Origin: Halobacillus halophilus
GTDB lineage: Bacteria > Bacillota > Bacilli > Bacillales > Halobacillaceae
Assembly: GCF_020171985.1 (NCBI RefSeq)
Contig: NZ_JAIVAL010000009.1
Coordinates: 62,001-126,000, forward strand
Direction: 5' to 3'
Length of the DNA stretch: 64,000 nt
Shown piece after piece: positions 34,598-43,625 of this stretch (its first letter is position 1; each line of letters begins with the position of its first letter). Under the pieces are notes generated by a model. The model searched no databases. It was not told the origin of the DNA and saw only the letters and a list, made by a program, of their open reading frames with translations. The position numbers and the translations under genes were made by a program.

Positions 34598-34621
34598 TTC
34601 CTTATAACGGAACGCTGTTCC
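34598..34621. promoter_or_regulatory. dgo operator and promoter region
   Basis: A perfect palindrome GGAACGCTGTTCC (34609-34621) with a further GTTCC half-site at 34598-34602, so three half-sites in a row. It lies just downstream of a TATAAT -10 on the minus strand (about 34628-34633; its -35 is poor). IclR-family repressors bind such GGAAC/GTTCC sites, and an iclR-type gene is the next one upstream. Confidence 0.6.
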
Positions 34622-34698
34622 AAAATATAATTATAAAAAAATCAACTACTTGAAAACTAAAGTATTCCAGTTGTCTTTGTCAACTATCTTTCTCTTTT

Positions 34699-35466
34699 TC
34701 AATACCCCAGACTGCGTGAAATCTCAAGTGCGGTGTGTAAGAGACTCCCCGTACAAGATTTAACTTTTTCTTCTGTCATCCTTGAAGTTGAACCTGCCAC
34801 GCTAATGGCCGCTATCGCTTCGCCGCGATGATTCCAAATGGGTGATGCCGTACAACGGATTCCCTCTTCATGTTCTTCATTATCTATCGAGTAACCTCGT
34901 TCACGTATGTGACCCAGTTGCTTATTCAACTCATCCTTATCCGTAACAGTATGGGGCGTATATTTCTTCAATGTGAGAGTACTCAATAGATGATCGCCTG
35001 CTTCTTTGGAAGCAAAAGCGAGCAGAGCTTTTCCAATGCCCGTGCAATATAAAGGGGCCCGCTTACCAACAGAAGAGTACATACGAATTGGTGCATACCT
35101 CTCTACTTTATCCACATAGATGACTTCTGCCCCTTCTCTTATCCCCAGGTGGATAGTCTCACCTGTCTTCTGTGCGAGCTTAACTAAATAAGGATTTGCC
35201 GTTTTTCGAATGTCCATGTTTTCAGAGACGGTCTCACCAAGTTCCAGCAGTTTTAATCCCAGACGGTACTTCTCAAGCATGTCATCTTGTCTTACATACC
35301 CTTTTTGTTTTAATGATGCCAGCAATCTATGGACCGTGCTTTTTGCTACATCTAAATGATGAGCAATCTCTGTAACTCCCATCCCCTCCGCATTTTCCTG
35401 TAACAACTGAAGAATAGATAACGCCCGGTCAACAGATTGTACGGTGGATACTGTTCGATCACTCAT
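34699..35466 (-). CDS. IclR-family regulator of the galactonate genes
   Basis: 255 residues. N-terminal winged helix (SVDRALSILQLLQENAEG, then VTEIAHHLDVAKSTVHRLLAS) and C-terminal IclR effector domain with YCTGIGKALLAF and NEEHEEGIRCTASPI. Likely represses dgoAKD through the palindrome at 34609-34621, with galactonate or its dehydration product as ligand (inference from position). Ribosome site AGAGGAGG ten bases before ATG. Confidence 0.85.
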   Translation of the reverse strand: MSDRTVSTVQSVDRALSILQLLQENAEGMGVTEIAHHLDVAKSTVHRLLASLKQKGYVRQDDMLEKYRLGLKLLELGETVSENMDIRKTANPYLVKLAQKTGETIHLGIREGAEVIYVDKVERYAPIRMYSSVGKRAPLYCTGIGKALLAFASKEAGDHLLSTLTLKKYTPHTVTDKDELNKQLGHIRERGYSIDNEEHEEGIRCTASPIWNHRGEAIAAISVAGSTSRMTEEKVKSCTGSLLHTALEISRSLGY

Positions 35467-35561
35467 TCTTTTTCAACCTCCTCTATCTTCATTTAGCTTA
35501 TCATAATCAAAGCCCCCTCTGGGACTTATTATTTGTGGATTCCACTTACACAACTAAACAA

Positions 35562-35604
35562 GCATCAGTCCTTTTTCCCAGATAAAATCGGAATAAACTG
35601 ATGC
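35562..35604 (-). terminator. probable terminator after the FAD oxidoreductase gene
   Basis: An 8-bp stem GCATCAGT/ACTGATGC with a long A/T-rich loop containing a short inner pairing, then TTGTTT on the minus strand. Confidence 0.5.
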
Positions 35605-35637
35605 ATTCTTAGGAGAGGGGTATGGGGAAGAGGTGTG

Positions 35638-36726
35638 CTATGCTTTTCGACTAAATGGATGAATGATGCGGCTCACAATCTTTAATAAATTTAAATTTTT
35701 GTTCGTAATCAAACTCTCAATTAACTGAATATTGACCGACTTCGTAATCAAATCCAGTTGATTATTATCAAACTTCTCTATAGTTCTACGCAAGGTAAGT
35801 GAGTCGTGGTAACTCTGAGAAAGCGGCTTAACAAGCTTAGTATAATCCCCAACACCTGCAATATCATGTGCGGCATAGATCCCCGTGAGGATCGATTCAA
35901 ATTGCCCAAAGCCAAATACAGGCGTAATAGACCCCCAGCAATTCCCGATAAAAAATGTATTCCCAATTCGATCGGTTTGGGACTTTCCTATGCGATAATC
36001 TTTTAAAGAGTATTCATTGATAATCGTAAAATCCTGATCCAACCGCCTGTAGACATTTTCCAGACACATCTTCCACAGCTCGTCTTTATCTAAATGCTCA
36101 TTCTCAGGGTATTGTGGGTAGACCAGTACAAGAGAGGCTTCACAATCTGAGTGAGGCAGCAAATAGGCCATTCCTTTAGGTGCATAATCATTATTAAAAA
36201 AAGCATGGGCCTCTGTCTGGTTAAAGTCCCCCTTGATCGTCGCTCCTTTAAAACTTGCTTTAAAAGCAACATCATAAGCCTGAAGCTTCTTCGTATCCAG
36301 GGGATCTCCTGTGGCTAAAACAATATGCGTGTACTCTTTGGACAGTTCCTCATACGTAACATTTTGATTGTACTTAATTTTCCCTTTAAGCTGACTTTCC
36401 ATTTGCTTCTCGAAAGAATCCGGATGTTTCCCTCGCATATTAGTGAACCCCAGATGTCCCTGAATAAAGGAGTATTCATTTTTTGAATAAATGTTGAGTT
36501 TTTGTATGTTACTTGAAGGCTTTAAGTGAAGATCATGTGTCTCTGATAGATACTTAATCGCGTCATCATAAGGCGTGTGAAACATGGAAAACATAGCTTC
36601 TGCTATGACAAATCGATCCCCTACCTCTTCCCGTCTTTCAAATATATCCGCTTGATAACCATACTTCTCAAGGGTTAATGCACACGAAAGTCCGGCTAGA
36701 CCGGATCCCATAATTGCTATGTTCAT
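35638..36726 (-). CDS. FAD-dependent oxidoreductase, geranylgeranyl-reductase-like
   Basis: 362 residues. N-terminal Rossmann dinucleotide loop GSGLAGLSCALTLEKYGY (7-24) with the acidic end of strand 2 in DIFERREE. A second FAD block is IVLATGD (about 134-140) and a C-terminal FFIGNCWGSITPVFGFGQ resembles the flavin-contacting GD motif of geranylgeranyl-reductase-like proteins. The substrate is unknown. It forms a single-gene unit. Confidence 0.7.
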   Translation of the reverse strand: MNIAIMGSGLAGLSCALTLEKYGYQADIFERREEVGDRFVIAEAMFSMFHTPYDDAIKYLSETHDLHLKPSSNIQKLNIYSKNEYSFIQGHLGFTNMRGKHPDSFEKQMESQLKGKIKYNQNVTYEELSKEYTHIVLATGDPLDTKKLQAYDVAFKASFKGATIKGDFNQTEAHAFFNNDYAPKGMAYLLPHSDCEASLVLVYPQYPENEHLDKDELWKMCLENVYRRLDQDFTIINEYSLKDYRIGKSQTDRIGNTFFIGNCWGSITPVFGFGQFESILTGIYAAHDIAGVGDYTKLVKPLSQSYHDSLTLRRTIEKFDNNQLDLITKSVNIQLIESLITNKNLNLLKIVSRIIHPFSRKA

Positions 36727-36945
36727 ATGCCGACTCCTCCAAATTTCTTGATTATCTTAGTATAATTCAATCTCTTTATCCTATACGAACATTATTCTAA
36801 ACCTATGGAGTTCATTAGACCCACAGTCATAAAATATACAGGATTTAAGTCCTCTTTATTGTAATGAAAAATAAACCCTCCATTATAACTTCCATAATAT
36901 TACTCCAATACAATTAAAAGCGAAAACATGGAAGGGAGAGGTACT

Positions 36946-37785
36946 ATGAAAAAATTAGCATCAATTGTGTTGTTGTTGGGACTTACGGCCATGGTGTTTA
37001 TTGGGTCAGGAGTACAGGTAGCTGCTGAAGAGTCGGGATCGAAAAGCAATAAGGTACTGAACATTGCGCACCGAGGTGCATCTGGATATGCTCCGGAAAA
37101 TACTATGGCAGCCTTTGAACAAGCTTTTGAGATGAAGGCGGATATGTTTGAGCTTGATGTACAGATGAGTAAAGACGGGGAATTAGTTGTTATTCATGAC
37201 ACTAAAGTGGATCGAACCACCGATGGGGCTGGAAAAGTGAAGGACCTAACGTATGATGAATTACAAGAACTTGACGCAGGAAGCTGGTTTAGTGAAAAAT
37301 TTGAAGGAGAAAAAATCCCAAAGCTTGGAGAAGTATTGGATGAATACAGAGGTAAAATCGCCATTCTGATTGAAATTAAATCACCCTCTCTTTATCCTGG
37401 AATTGAACAAAAAGTAGCTGACGCTTTAGAAGCTAGAAATATGGACAAACCAAATAATAATAAAATTATTGTTCAGTCCTTTAATCATGAATCCGTTAAA
37501 AACTTCCATTCCATTCTTCCAGGTGTACCCGTTGGAGTGCTTGTAGGATACAGTGAAAACGGCATTTCTGATCGGCAGTTAGAGAACTTTGCCGCTTATG
37601 CTCAATATGTAAATCCAAACAAAGCGATGATTGATTCTGAACTGGTTGACCGCATACATGCTTACGGGTTAGAAACCCATCCCTACACGGTAAGAGATCG
37701 TGTAGCCGCACAATACTTACTGAACGCTGGAGTGGACGGCATTATCACAGACTACCCTGACTATGTGGACCCCCATAAGCAATAA
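36946..37785 (+). CDS. glpQ: secreted glycerophosphodiester phosphodiesterase
   Basis: 279 residues from the ATG at 36946 after GGGAGAGG. Signal peptide (about 1-28, ending QVAA). GDPD TIM barrel: NIAHRGASGYAPENTMAAF (about 38-56) with catalytic His and Arg, ELDVQMSKDGELVVIHD with metal ligands and second catalytic His, and DGIITDYPD near the C-terminus. It hydrolyses deacylated phospholipids or teichoic-acid-type phosphodiesters outside the cell, giving glycerol 3-phosphate. No Pho box is obvious upstream. Confidence 0.92.
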   Translation: MKKLASIVLLLGLTAMVFIGSGVQVAAEESGSKSNKVLNIAHRGASGYAPENTMAAFEQAFEMKADMFELDVQMSKDGELVVIHDTKVDRTTDGAGKVKDLTYDELQELDAGSWFSEKFEGEKIPKLGEVLDEYRGKIAILIEIKSPSLYPGIEQKVADALEARNMDKPNNNKIIVQSFNHESVKNFHSILPGVPVGVLVGYSENGISDRQLENFAAYAQYVNPNKAMIDSELVDRIHAYGLETHPYTVRDRVAAQYLLNAGVDGIITDYPDYVDPHKQ

Positions 37786-37854
37786 TTATGAATAGTTGAT
37801 AGAATCAGGTCTTTGTTCCAAAAGTGAAACAGACCAGTTTCAATCTTAAATAAA

Positions 37855-37885
37855 ACAGGGAATTTCCAAATCGGAAATTCCCTGT
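37855..37885. terminator. bidirectional terminator
   Basis: 13-bp perfect stem ACAGGGAATTTCC/GGAAATTCCCTGT between convergent genes. Confidence 0.88.
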
Positions 37886-37922
37886 ATTTATTCAAGGTAA
37901 TTAGGACATTTAAAGACTTTTT

Positions 37923-38537
37923 CTAATTATGAATGTATTTTTCAAATACCTCTTTGAAGTCCTTTTGCGTGTTTTCACGGTATTTTTTTTCATACCATCC
38001 GTAAGCAAAGTTCGCAGCCTGTTCAAATTCCCTTGAGATATCATTATCATGGAAACGGTTATCTTTAATTAAACTAGTTGCTGCCCCGATACTATCTCTG
38101 GCAAAATCCGAATAAAGGCGGTTTTCTTCCTGGATATGGGAAATTGCTACCAGCGATTTATATAAATCAGCGATCGCTTCGCCCTCATCCTTAGCAATAT
38201 CAATACTGAAAACTTTATTTCCCATCGTGAATTTAATTTCTAAATCCAGATCGATGGTACCAGCCGTTTCAATCGAGGGGTTACTGACATGATGCTGATA
38301 ATACTCATACCTTAAAATATTGCGTTTACTGCTGGACGCCTTTTCTCCATCCAAATGGATGAGCGCTCTGTTTGTAAAGCAATACTCGTCCGATTTTGAT
38401 TTAATGAGGAAGAAAATTTTCTCCCCATCCTCTGTAAGCACAAAGTCATCCGACTGTGTTTTATCAAAATCTTCTTTTTTAATAATTTTACCTATATCAC
38501 TTAATCCTAATGCATCACTAGCCAGCTTCTTGAACAA
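37923..38537 (-). CDS. YvbH-like PH-domain protein
   Basis: 204 residues from a TTG at 38537, six bases after GGGGAGG; this equals the length I recall for B. subtilis YvbH. An upstream ATG at 38555 lies before the ribosome site. The N-terminal 125 residues fit a bacterial PH domain (FVLTEDGEKIFFLIKSK, YCFTNRALIHLDGEKAS), and the helical C-terminus fits the YvbH oligomerisation region. Function unknown; cytoplasmic, no membrane segment. Confidence 0.8.
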   Translation of the reverse strand: MFKKLASDALGLSDIGKIIKKEDFDKTQSDDFVLTEDGEKIFFLIKSKSDEYCFTNRALIHLDGEKASSSKRNILRYEYYQHHVSNPSIETAGTIDLDLEIKFTMGNKVFSIDIAKDEGEAIADLYKSLVAISHIQEENRLYSDFARDSIGAATSLIKDNRFHDNDISREFEQAANFAYGWYEKKYRENTQKDFKEVFEKYIHN

Positions 38538-38664
38538 TAGAACCTCCCCTTTCATTCATTAAATTTGAAACAACTATTCACCTGCTTTATTTCGACAAAA
38601 AGGATAACTTTCCTTCTTCTATTGAAGCGAATCTCCCGTTTTTTTCAGACCCTTGATTATCTGA

Positions 38665-39396
38665 CTATCTGAACCACTCAACTAATCCAATCATACTAAG
38701 CAGGCCAAGCAGGAACGAAAACGTCGCCAAGCGCTCATATCCATGTCCGTGACTTTCAGGAATAAGTTCTTTATAAACAATGAACAACATGGCGCCTGCA
38801 GCAAATGCCAGTCCATAAGGCACAAGGAATAAGGCAATTTGAACTAGATAAAGCCCCGCAAACCCTGCCAGACACTCCATAATCCCTGTGGCCATCGCAA
38901 ACGTGATGGCTATAGCCTTTGAAACTCGTTGATTAACTAAGAATATGGCTACCAGGAACCCTTCTGGTGCGTTTTGAAGAGCCATGGACAACGCAACTAC
39001 AAGACCAAGATTTTCTATTTCACTGGCTAGACTCGCCCCTACTGACAGCCCTTCTGGAATATTGTGTAAGGTCATTGCCACAATTAACATCCATGATTGA
39101 GAAGAAAGAATAATATCCTCCCTTTCATGATCCATGTCGGTATGGGGAATAAAATATTCAAGCATATTTAATATGAGAGCTCCAGTCAACACTCCAATCC
39201 CAAGAATGTATAAGTTCGTAAGTTTTAAAGAAGCAGGGATTAAACCATAAGTTGAAGCCGCCATCATTACCCCTGCCGTATAAGCTAATATTATATCCAT
39301 TCTTCTGTGGGAAATGTTGCGAATAAACAATACCGGGATAGCCCCCAGTACGGTGGCTAAAGCTGAAGCAATCATTACCATAATATTAGAATCCAT
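38665..39396 (-). CDS. ZIP-family metal transporter
   Basis: 243 residues with about eight helices. The helix IV and V metal motifs of ZIP are visible: HNIPEGLSVGASLASE (about 114-129) and NAPEGFLVAIFL. It carries divalent cations such as zinc into the cell. A short acidic/His loop (HTDMDHERED) lies between helices III and IV. A single-gene unit. Confidence 0.88.
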   Translation of the reverse strand: MDSNIMVMIASALATVLGAIPVLFIRNISHRRMDIILAYTAGVMMAASTYGLIPASLKLTNLYILGIGVLTGALILNMLEYFIPHTDMDHEREDIILSSQSWMLIVAMTLHNIPEGLSVGASLASEIENLGLVVALSMALQNAPEGFLVAIFLVNQRVSKAIAITFAMATGIMECLAGFAGLYLVQIALFLVPYGLAFAAGAMLFIVYKELIPESHGHGYERLATFSFLLGLLSMIGLVEWFR

Positions 39397-39509
39397 AGCC
39401 GTCCCCCCCCTTGGCTTTGCTGGAACAGTCAGACTTTAGTGTTCTTAATCACTATATGTACAGGCCTAACAAGCTTATGCAATAGAAGAAAAAGGGGGAT
39501 TGAACCTAA

Positions 39510-39543
39510 AAGAGAGATTCCCCAAAATCGTGGAATCTCTCTT
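39510..39543 (-). terminator. terminator downstream of the VOC gene
   Basis: 12-bp stem AAGAGAGATTCC/GGAATCTCTCTT between the zip and VOC genes. Confidence 0.75.
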
Positions 39544-39627
39544 ACACATGTATTATTTTTTTGATCCAAGAACGCTCTGATTGATCACGCACTCCCTTAT
39601 TACCAGGGAGACCTCTCACACGGATGG

Positions 39628-39999
39628 CTACTTGTTGAATTCAATTACGTTTCCGTCAGGGTCGCAAATATATACTTGGTGCCAGTCCGTTTTATTATGA
39701 GGTTTATTTAATATTTCGACTCCATAAGTTTCCATTCTTTTAAGGAAAGCTTCTATGTCCTTTACCCTTACGGCAAAATGACCATCCCTAGAATCAATTT
39801 CTGTTGTCCCACGTAGAGTTTTCCCCTCATTATGTACAATTAGATGAATCTGAGTTTCTCCCACCTGATACCACGCGCCGGGAAATCCAAAGTCTGGACG
39901 CTTGCTGCTCTCTTCGAATCCTAACACCTCACCGTAAAAATGTTTGGCTCGTTCAATATCTGTAACTAGCAAAGAAACGTGATGAATACCTTTATACAT
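39628..39999 (-). CDS. VOC-family (glyoxalase/bleomycin-resistance fold) protein
   Basis: 123 residues, one vicinal-oxygen-chelate domain with the paired beta-alpha-beta units: HHVSLLVTDIERAKHFYGEV at the start and HFAVRVKDIEAFLKRM in the second half. Possible metal ligands are His6, Glu52-region, His74 and Glu121. Substrate unknown. AAGGAG precedes the ATG. Confidence 0.83.
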   Translation of the reverse strand: MYKGIHHVSLLVTDIERAKHFYGEVLGFEESSKRPDFGFPGAWYQVGETQIHLIVHNEGKTLRGTTEIDSRDGHFAVRVKDIEAFLKRMETYGVEILNKPHNKTDWHQVYICDPDGNVIEFNK

Positions 40000-40118
40000 A
40001 TAATCTATTCTCCTTTCCTTATATAATAACGAAATTCCAACTAAGGCTATACTCTTTCCTATTATAATACGCTATAAGTAGAAAAAAGAAAAAGACTACC
40101 TCAACAGGCCATCTTTAA

Positions 40119-40325
40119 TTATAAGTGGTAGTCATCCTGGTCTTTCTCTGCTTCAATAACTTCTCCAGTGTAACCATCAACCTTGCTTTTGTACTCATTT
40201 TGCCCAGCGGCCTATACTACATAATAGGGACTGTCATCTACTTCAAATTCTTTAATTGCGCCTTTTCCTTCTTCTTTGCTGCTTTCAATATTTCCAACTA
40301 CTTCATAATCTAAGGCGCTTGTCAT
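40119..40325 (-). pseudogene. decayed PepSY-like domain protein
   Basis: On the minus strand one frame reads YEVVGNIESSKEEGKGAIKEF..., then an in-frame TAG at 40212-40214, then AAGQNEYKSKVDGYTGEVIEAE to a TAA at 40119. The end has the PepSY pattern (a small domain of secreted inhibitors or propeptides). The stop and the lack of a signal peptide or ribosome site upstream indicate a broken gene. The rest of the 516-base gap (40000-40515) holds no gene. Confidence 0.55.
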
Positions 40326-40472
40326 TTGCAACTTGCTCTAATATAGAGCTGACAAACCTCTTACTTTCTCTTTAGTCTCTTGCTGTTGGGAGGTGGATGT
40401 TAAATTCTCCTAAATAACGTCTATTAGTCCAGCTAAAATAAAGAATGCGGATTATGTTGAAAAAATATTCCC

Positions 40473-40499
40473 CGGGAAATTAAATCAGTTATTTTCCCG
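40473..40499 (-). terminator. terminator of the SGNH hydrolase gene
   Basis: Stem CGGGAAAAT/ATTTCCCG on the minus strand, followed after a GGGGAA by a T6 run. Confidence 0.65.
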
Positions 40500-40515
40500 A
40501 ATCATGTAAAACTGC

Positions 40516-41748
40516 TTATTCTGGATGATTTTCAAAAAACATCGAGAGCTCTATCGATTCAGCCATCTTCTTATAGCCTAAATCATTAGGATGCAAATGA
40601 TCTCCAGAATCATATTCAGGAAGATAACGCTTAGGATGATTGGGATCCCTCATGGCTTTGTCAAAGTCGATCATACCATCAAAAGCCCCACTGTTCCTGA
40701 TCCAATCATTAACTGCCTGCCGTGTCTTTTCTCCTTCTTTCGTGTACATACTTGAACCTTTATAAGGGGTTAACGTAGCGCCATAAATTTTAATCCCTTT
40801 TTCATGAGAGGCATGGATAATTTCTTTTATGCGTTGAATGATTTTCTCTGGCCCATATTCAGGGTAATGCCGGATATCATTTAATCCCTGATGAAAAATC
40901 AAAGACGTAACGGCGGTCTCGTTAAACACATCCCGCTCTAGCCTTGCTAATGCATTTTCTCCTCTTTCTGAGCCGCTGTTGATTAAATGATTACCTGAAA
41001 CTCCGGCATTTAATACAGATAACTTGTTTTTTTCAGATTCCTGATTCATTCGCTGCGCCAAATAATCAGGCCAGCGGTGATCAGCGTTGACTGTCGAATA
41101 GTTTCCGTTCGCAATGGAACTGCCCATTACTACAATAGAACCTTTTACTGAAGAGTCTGCCATAACATCGACCCCGTCCACCCAGAACCAGGCCTCTTCT
41201 TTTTTCGTGAATGCAGAGGCACTTGAATCAGAAACGTGGTTGCCGGATGCTGATATATATGTCTCCTGGATGGATAAGGGATGCCATGTAGCAGGTCCGG
41301 TAGGTTTACGCACAAACATGCTTACCGCTAGTTCTTCCATACGATTCACCTTAAGTGAAACGGGATCACTCACCAATTTTCCTCCAGGGGGGATCGTTAT
41401 CTTTTCTGCACCGCCGAATGTGACATTTCGATCCGTGCCTGCAATCGTCTCTGCTTCATTTTTAGAAACAGCTACCTGTATCTCGTCAATGATGATGGGT
41501 GACGATCCAAATTCATTAGACAAGCGTATGCGCATCTTCTTTCCATCAATATGCGGTTGAATAATCGAACGGATGGTTTGATTATCAAATCCTTCTTGGG
41601 ATATTCCATCTGTAAAAGGGGCTTGCATACTTGTACTCCATGCCCCAACCCACTCTCCTTGCTCATCTGAGAAAAGCCACTCTCTTGTTATATAAATGCA
41701 CAGAATCATCATAATAACCGCTAAAAAGACATAAACCCGACGTCCCAT
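40516..41748 (-). CDS. SGNH/GDSL hydrolase with N-terminal membrane anchor
   Basis: About 410 residues from the ATG at 41748 after GAAGGGCGAG. One membrane segment (about 4-22) anchors it outside the cell. A beta-rich domain (about 30-190) precedes the GDSL domain: nucleophile Ser in VVMGSSIANG (about 210), NAGVSGNHL, FHQGLNDIR and the catalytic Asp/His pair DSGDHLHPNDLGY near the end. It is probably an esterase acting on cell-surface or polymer acyl groups. Single-gene unit. Confidence 0.85.
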   Translation of the reverse strand: MGRRVYVFLAVIMMILCIYITREWLFSDEQGEWVGAWSTSMQAPFTDGISQEGFDNQTIRSIIQPHIDGKKMRIRLSNEFGSSPIIIDEIQVAVSKNEAETIAGTDRNVTFGGAEKITIPPGGKLVSDPVSLKVNRMEELAVSMFVRKPTGPATWHPLSIQETYISASGNHVSDSSASAFTKKEEAWFWVDGVDVMADSSVKGSIVVMGSSIANGNYSTVNADHRWPDYLAQRMNQESEKNKLSVLNAGVSGNHLINSGSERGENALARLERDVFNETAVTSLIFHQGLNDIRHYPEYGPEKIIQRIKEIIHASHEKGIKIYGATLTPYKGSSMYTKEGEKTRQAVNDWIRNSGAFDGMIDFDKAMRDPNHPKRYLPEYDSGDHLHPNDLGYKKMAESIELSMFFENHPE

Positions 41749-41852
41749 ATATACTCGCCCTTCTAGTTGCACTCTTTTTTCTAGACTTTACATTTTAACA
41801 CTTACGCTATTTATTCTCACACACGAGCGAATTTCCAACGAGATTTAGTACG

Positions 41853-41889
41853 TTTTTATCCCGAGAGAGTTTAGTCGAGAGGATAAAAA
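41853..41889. repeat. inverted repeat upstream of the coat cluster
   Basis: A 9-bp perfect inverted repeat TTTTTATCC/GGATAAAAA with a 19-base loop that itself holds two CGAGA copies. It lies between divergent genes and could be a regulatory hairpin or operator; the function is not clear. Confidence 0.4.
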
Positions 41890-41923
41890 GGCTAATAGCA
41901 TGGTTTCCTTATGAAAGTTAGAG

Positions 41924-41932
41924 CATATGTTA
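41924..41932 (+). promoter_or_regulatory. possible sigma-K -10 element
   Basis: CATATGTTA fits the sigma-K -10 consensus CATANNNTA and lies 36 bp before the CotW-like start, with a weak -35 (CC) about 16 bp upstream. Sigma-K drives spore-coat genes in the mother cell. Confidence 0.4.
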
Positions 41933-41967
41933 TTAGCACGAAACTCTTATCAGGAGGGCTATTAACT

Positions 41968-42183
41968 ATGAGTGAAGATTCTTCAAAGAAACATTCAAAA
42001 CCAATTCCAACTTCGGTTCTAGACTTGTTAATTAGTGACATTTTCAGAAAGAATGGCGTCAATGAGGAAAAAATAAAAGAAAAACTTTCAGACGAGCAAA
42101 AGAAACGTATTAAGAATATGGTGGATGATCTCAGCAGTCAGGTGGACTCATTGATAGACTCTAACAAAAAAGATACACAATAA
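41968..42183 (+). CDS. small CotW-like spore-coat-cluster protein
   Basis: 71 residues from the ATG at 41968 after CAGGAGGG; the longer open frame upstream lacks a site. The stretch VLDLLISDIFRKNGVNEEKI followed by a charged helical tail resembles CotW-like insoluble-fraction coat proteins. The assignment rests partly on its place before two cotX genes. Ends in its own terminator. Confidence 0.55.
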   Translation: MSEDSSKKHSKPIPTSVLDLLISDIFRKNGVNEEKIKEKLSDEQKKRIKNMVDDLSSQVDSLIDSNKKDTQ

Positions 42184-42205
42184 TAGTTTCAAAATCCCTA
42201 AAGAT

Positions 42206-42229
42206 AGCTGCCAAAATCGGCAGCTTTTT
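42206..42229 (+). terminator. terminator after the CotW-like gene
   Basis: Stem AGCTGCC/GGCAGCT with loop AAAATC and T5. Confidence 0.8.
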
Positions 42230-42346
42230 CTATTAAATAAATTCTCTAAATGATTGAAAATGGTTACTTTCATCAGCCATAAAGCACAATCCATCTCTAC
42301 ATCCAAATAATACTATATATCATACCAAGAAAGGGAGTGTTAAATA

Positions 42347-42826
42347 ATGAACAAGAAATCCAGTTATGGCCATAACTATTACCACGGAGGTCATCCTCAC
42401 GGAAACTACTATCATGAAAAACATGAGAAAGATTGCAGAGATGCCCATGATGCTGCAATTGTTCTTGAGGATGGTACTGAAATTTCGTTAAGTGATCAGG
42501 AATCTGATGAACTGATATGGATTAGAAATTCTTGTAATGTGAATGTCCACACAACCGATACCCAGGCAGCTATTTCTCTTCAAATCGGTCTCCAATTAGC
42601 TATTGCATTAGTAATCAGTATCAGTATTGGTGATTCTGATAAAGGCAAGGCTATCGCTCAAGAAATCGTTCAGAAATTCGATTCAGAACAAACAAACTAC
42701 CAAAAAATCTTCATTGATAACTCAAAAGATGTAGATATAACAACCACAGATACTGATTTGACGGTAAATATCCAAGCTTTGCTTCAAGTGCTTGTAACGT
42801 TAGTCGCTGAGTTAGATGTATTTTAA
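42347..42826 (+). CDS. cotX: spore coat protein CotX, copy 1
   Basis: 159 residues. His/Tyr/Gly-rich N-terminal tail (about 7-30), then two Coat_X repeats: VNVHTTDTQAAISLQIGLQLA (about 64-84) and VDITTTDTDLTVNIQALLQVL (about 125-145), each quoted in part elsewhere. CotX forms part of the insoluble outer coat or crust. AAAGGGAGTG precedes the ATG. It is followed 29 bases later by a paralogue, probably in one transcript. Confidence 0.9.
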   Translation: MNKKSSYGHNYYHGGHPHGNYYHEKHEKDCRDAHDAAIVLEDGTEISLSDQESDELIWIRNSCNVNVHTTDTQAAISLQIGLQLAIALVISISIGDSDKGKAIAQEIVQKFDSEQTNYQKIFIDNSKDVDITTTDTDLTVNIQALLQVLVTLVAELDVF

Positions 42827-42855
42827 TTAAATTATTTAAAAGAGGTGAAAAAAAC

Positions 42856-43284
42856 ATGGAAGAAAAGAAATGGAGAGCACTAGATCATTATTGTGGTGCT
42901 AAAGACGATGGAGCCGATGAAATGCAGGACGCCGACCAAGTTGTTAAAAATGAACAGAAATCCTATGAATGGATTATCGTTAAAGACTCTGAAGAAGTAC
43001 ACGTAAAAACTACTGATACCCAAGCTTCTGTTTCTCTACAATTAGGAATCCAGGCTGCTATTGCCGCAGTAATCAGTATCACTATTGGAGACTCTGATCA
43101 AGGGAAGGCTGTAGCACAAGATATCAAACAGTTTATTAAAACAAAACAAAACAACAGACAGAAAACCATTATTGAACATTCCAAAAATGTAAAAGTAGTA
43201 ACAACTGATACTGATCTAGCAGTTAACATACAAGCGCTTCTACAAGTTCTTGTAGCTATCGTGGCTAAACTGGACGTACTATAA
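42856..43284 (+). CDS. cotX: spore coat protein CotX, copy 2
   Basis: 142 residues with the same two Coat_X repeats (VHVKTTDTQASVSLQLGIQ and VKVVTTDTDLAVNIQALLQ), but a different N-terminus with DHYCGAKDDGADEMQD, which has a single Cys and acidic residues as in CotX/CotV of B. subtilis. Tandem duplicate of the gene before it. Ribosome site AAGAGGTG. Confidence 0.9.
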   Translation: MEEKKWRALDHYCGAKDDGADEMQDADQVVKNEQKSYEWIIVKDSEEVHVKTTDTQASVSLQLGIQAAIAAVISITIGDSDQGKAVAQDIKQFIKTKQNNRQKTIIEHSKNVKVVTTDTDLAVNIQALLQVLVAIVAKLDVL

Positions 43285-43424
43285 TAGGCTGCTAGAATTA
43301 AAAGAGGACAAGAAACAAGCGTTTTATGTAAAAGAAATGTTAAAGAGTATATATCCTGACTTGCCTGAACGACGGAATAATCCGTAGTCACTTTCGTAGT
43401 CAGAGGGACCATAGGAAAGGCTTG

Positions 43425-43447
43425 CTGCCTGCCATTTTGGCAGGCAG
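43425..43447 (+). terminator. terminator of the cotX pair
   Basis: 9-bp GC-rich stem CTGCCTGCC/GGCAGGCAG with ATTTT loop and a short T-tract. The gap 43285-43625 holds only this and the next terminator. Confidence 0.75.
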
Positions 43448-43571
43448 TTTCAGTTTACATAAAGAAATTCAAGTTTTTAAAGCTTTTTTTATTCGGGATA
43501 AAAGAACCCTTAAAACTATACTTCAAATAATAACTTAATTATTTCTCATAAGTTTATCCTTCAGTCGTTAG

Positions 43572-43603
43572 AAAAAAATCCTCCCCCTAATATGGAGAAG
43601 GAT
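43572..43603 (-). terminator. terminator of the selO gene
   Basis: On the minus strand, stem ATCCTTCTCC/GGGGGAGGAT followed by T7. Confidence 0.8.
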
Positions 43604-43625
43604 CAATCTGTTCATTTAGGAGTGT

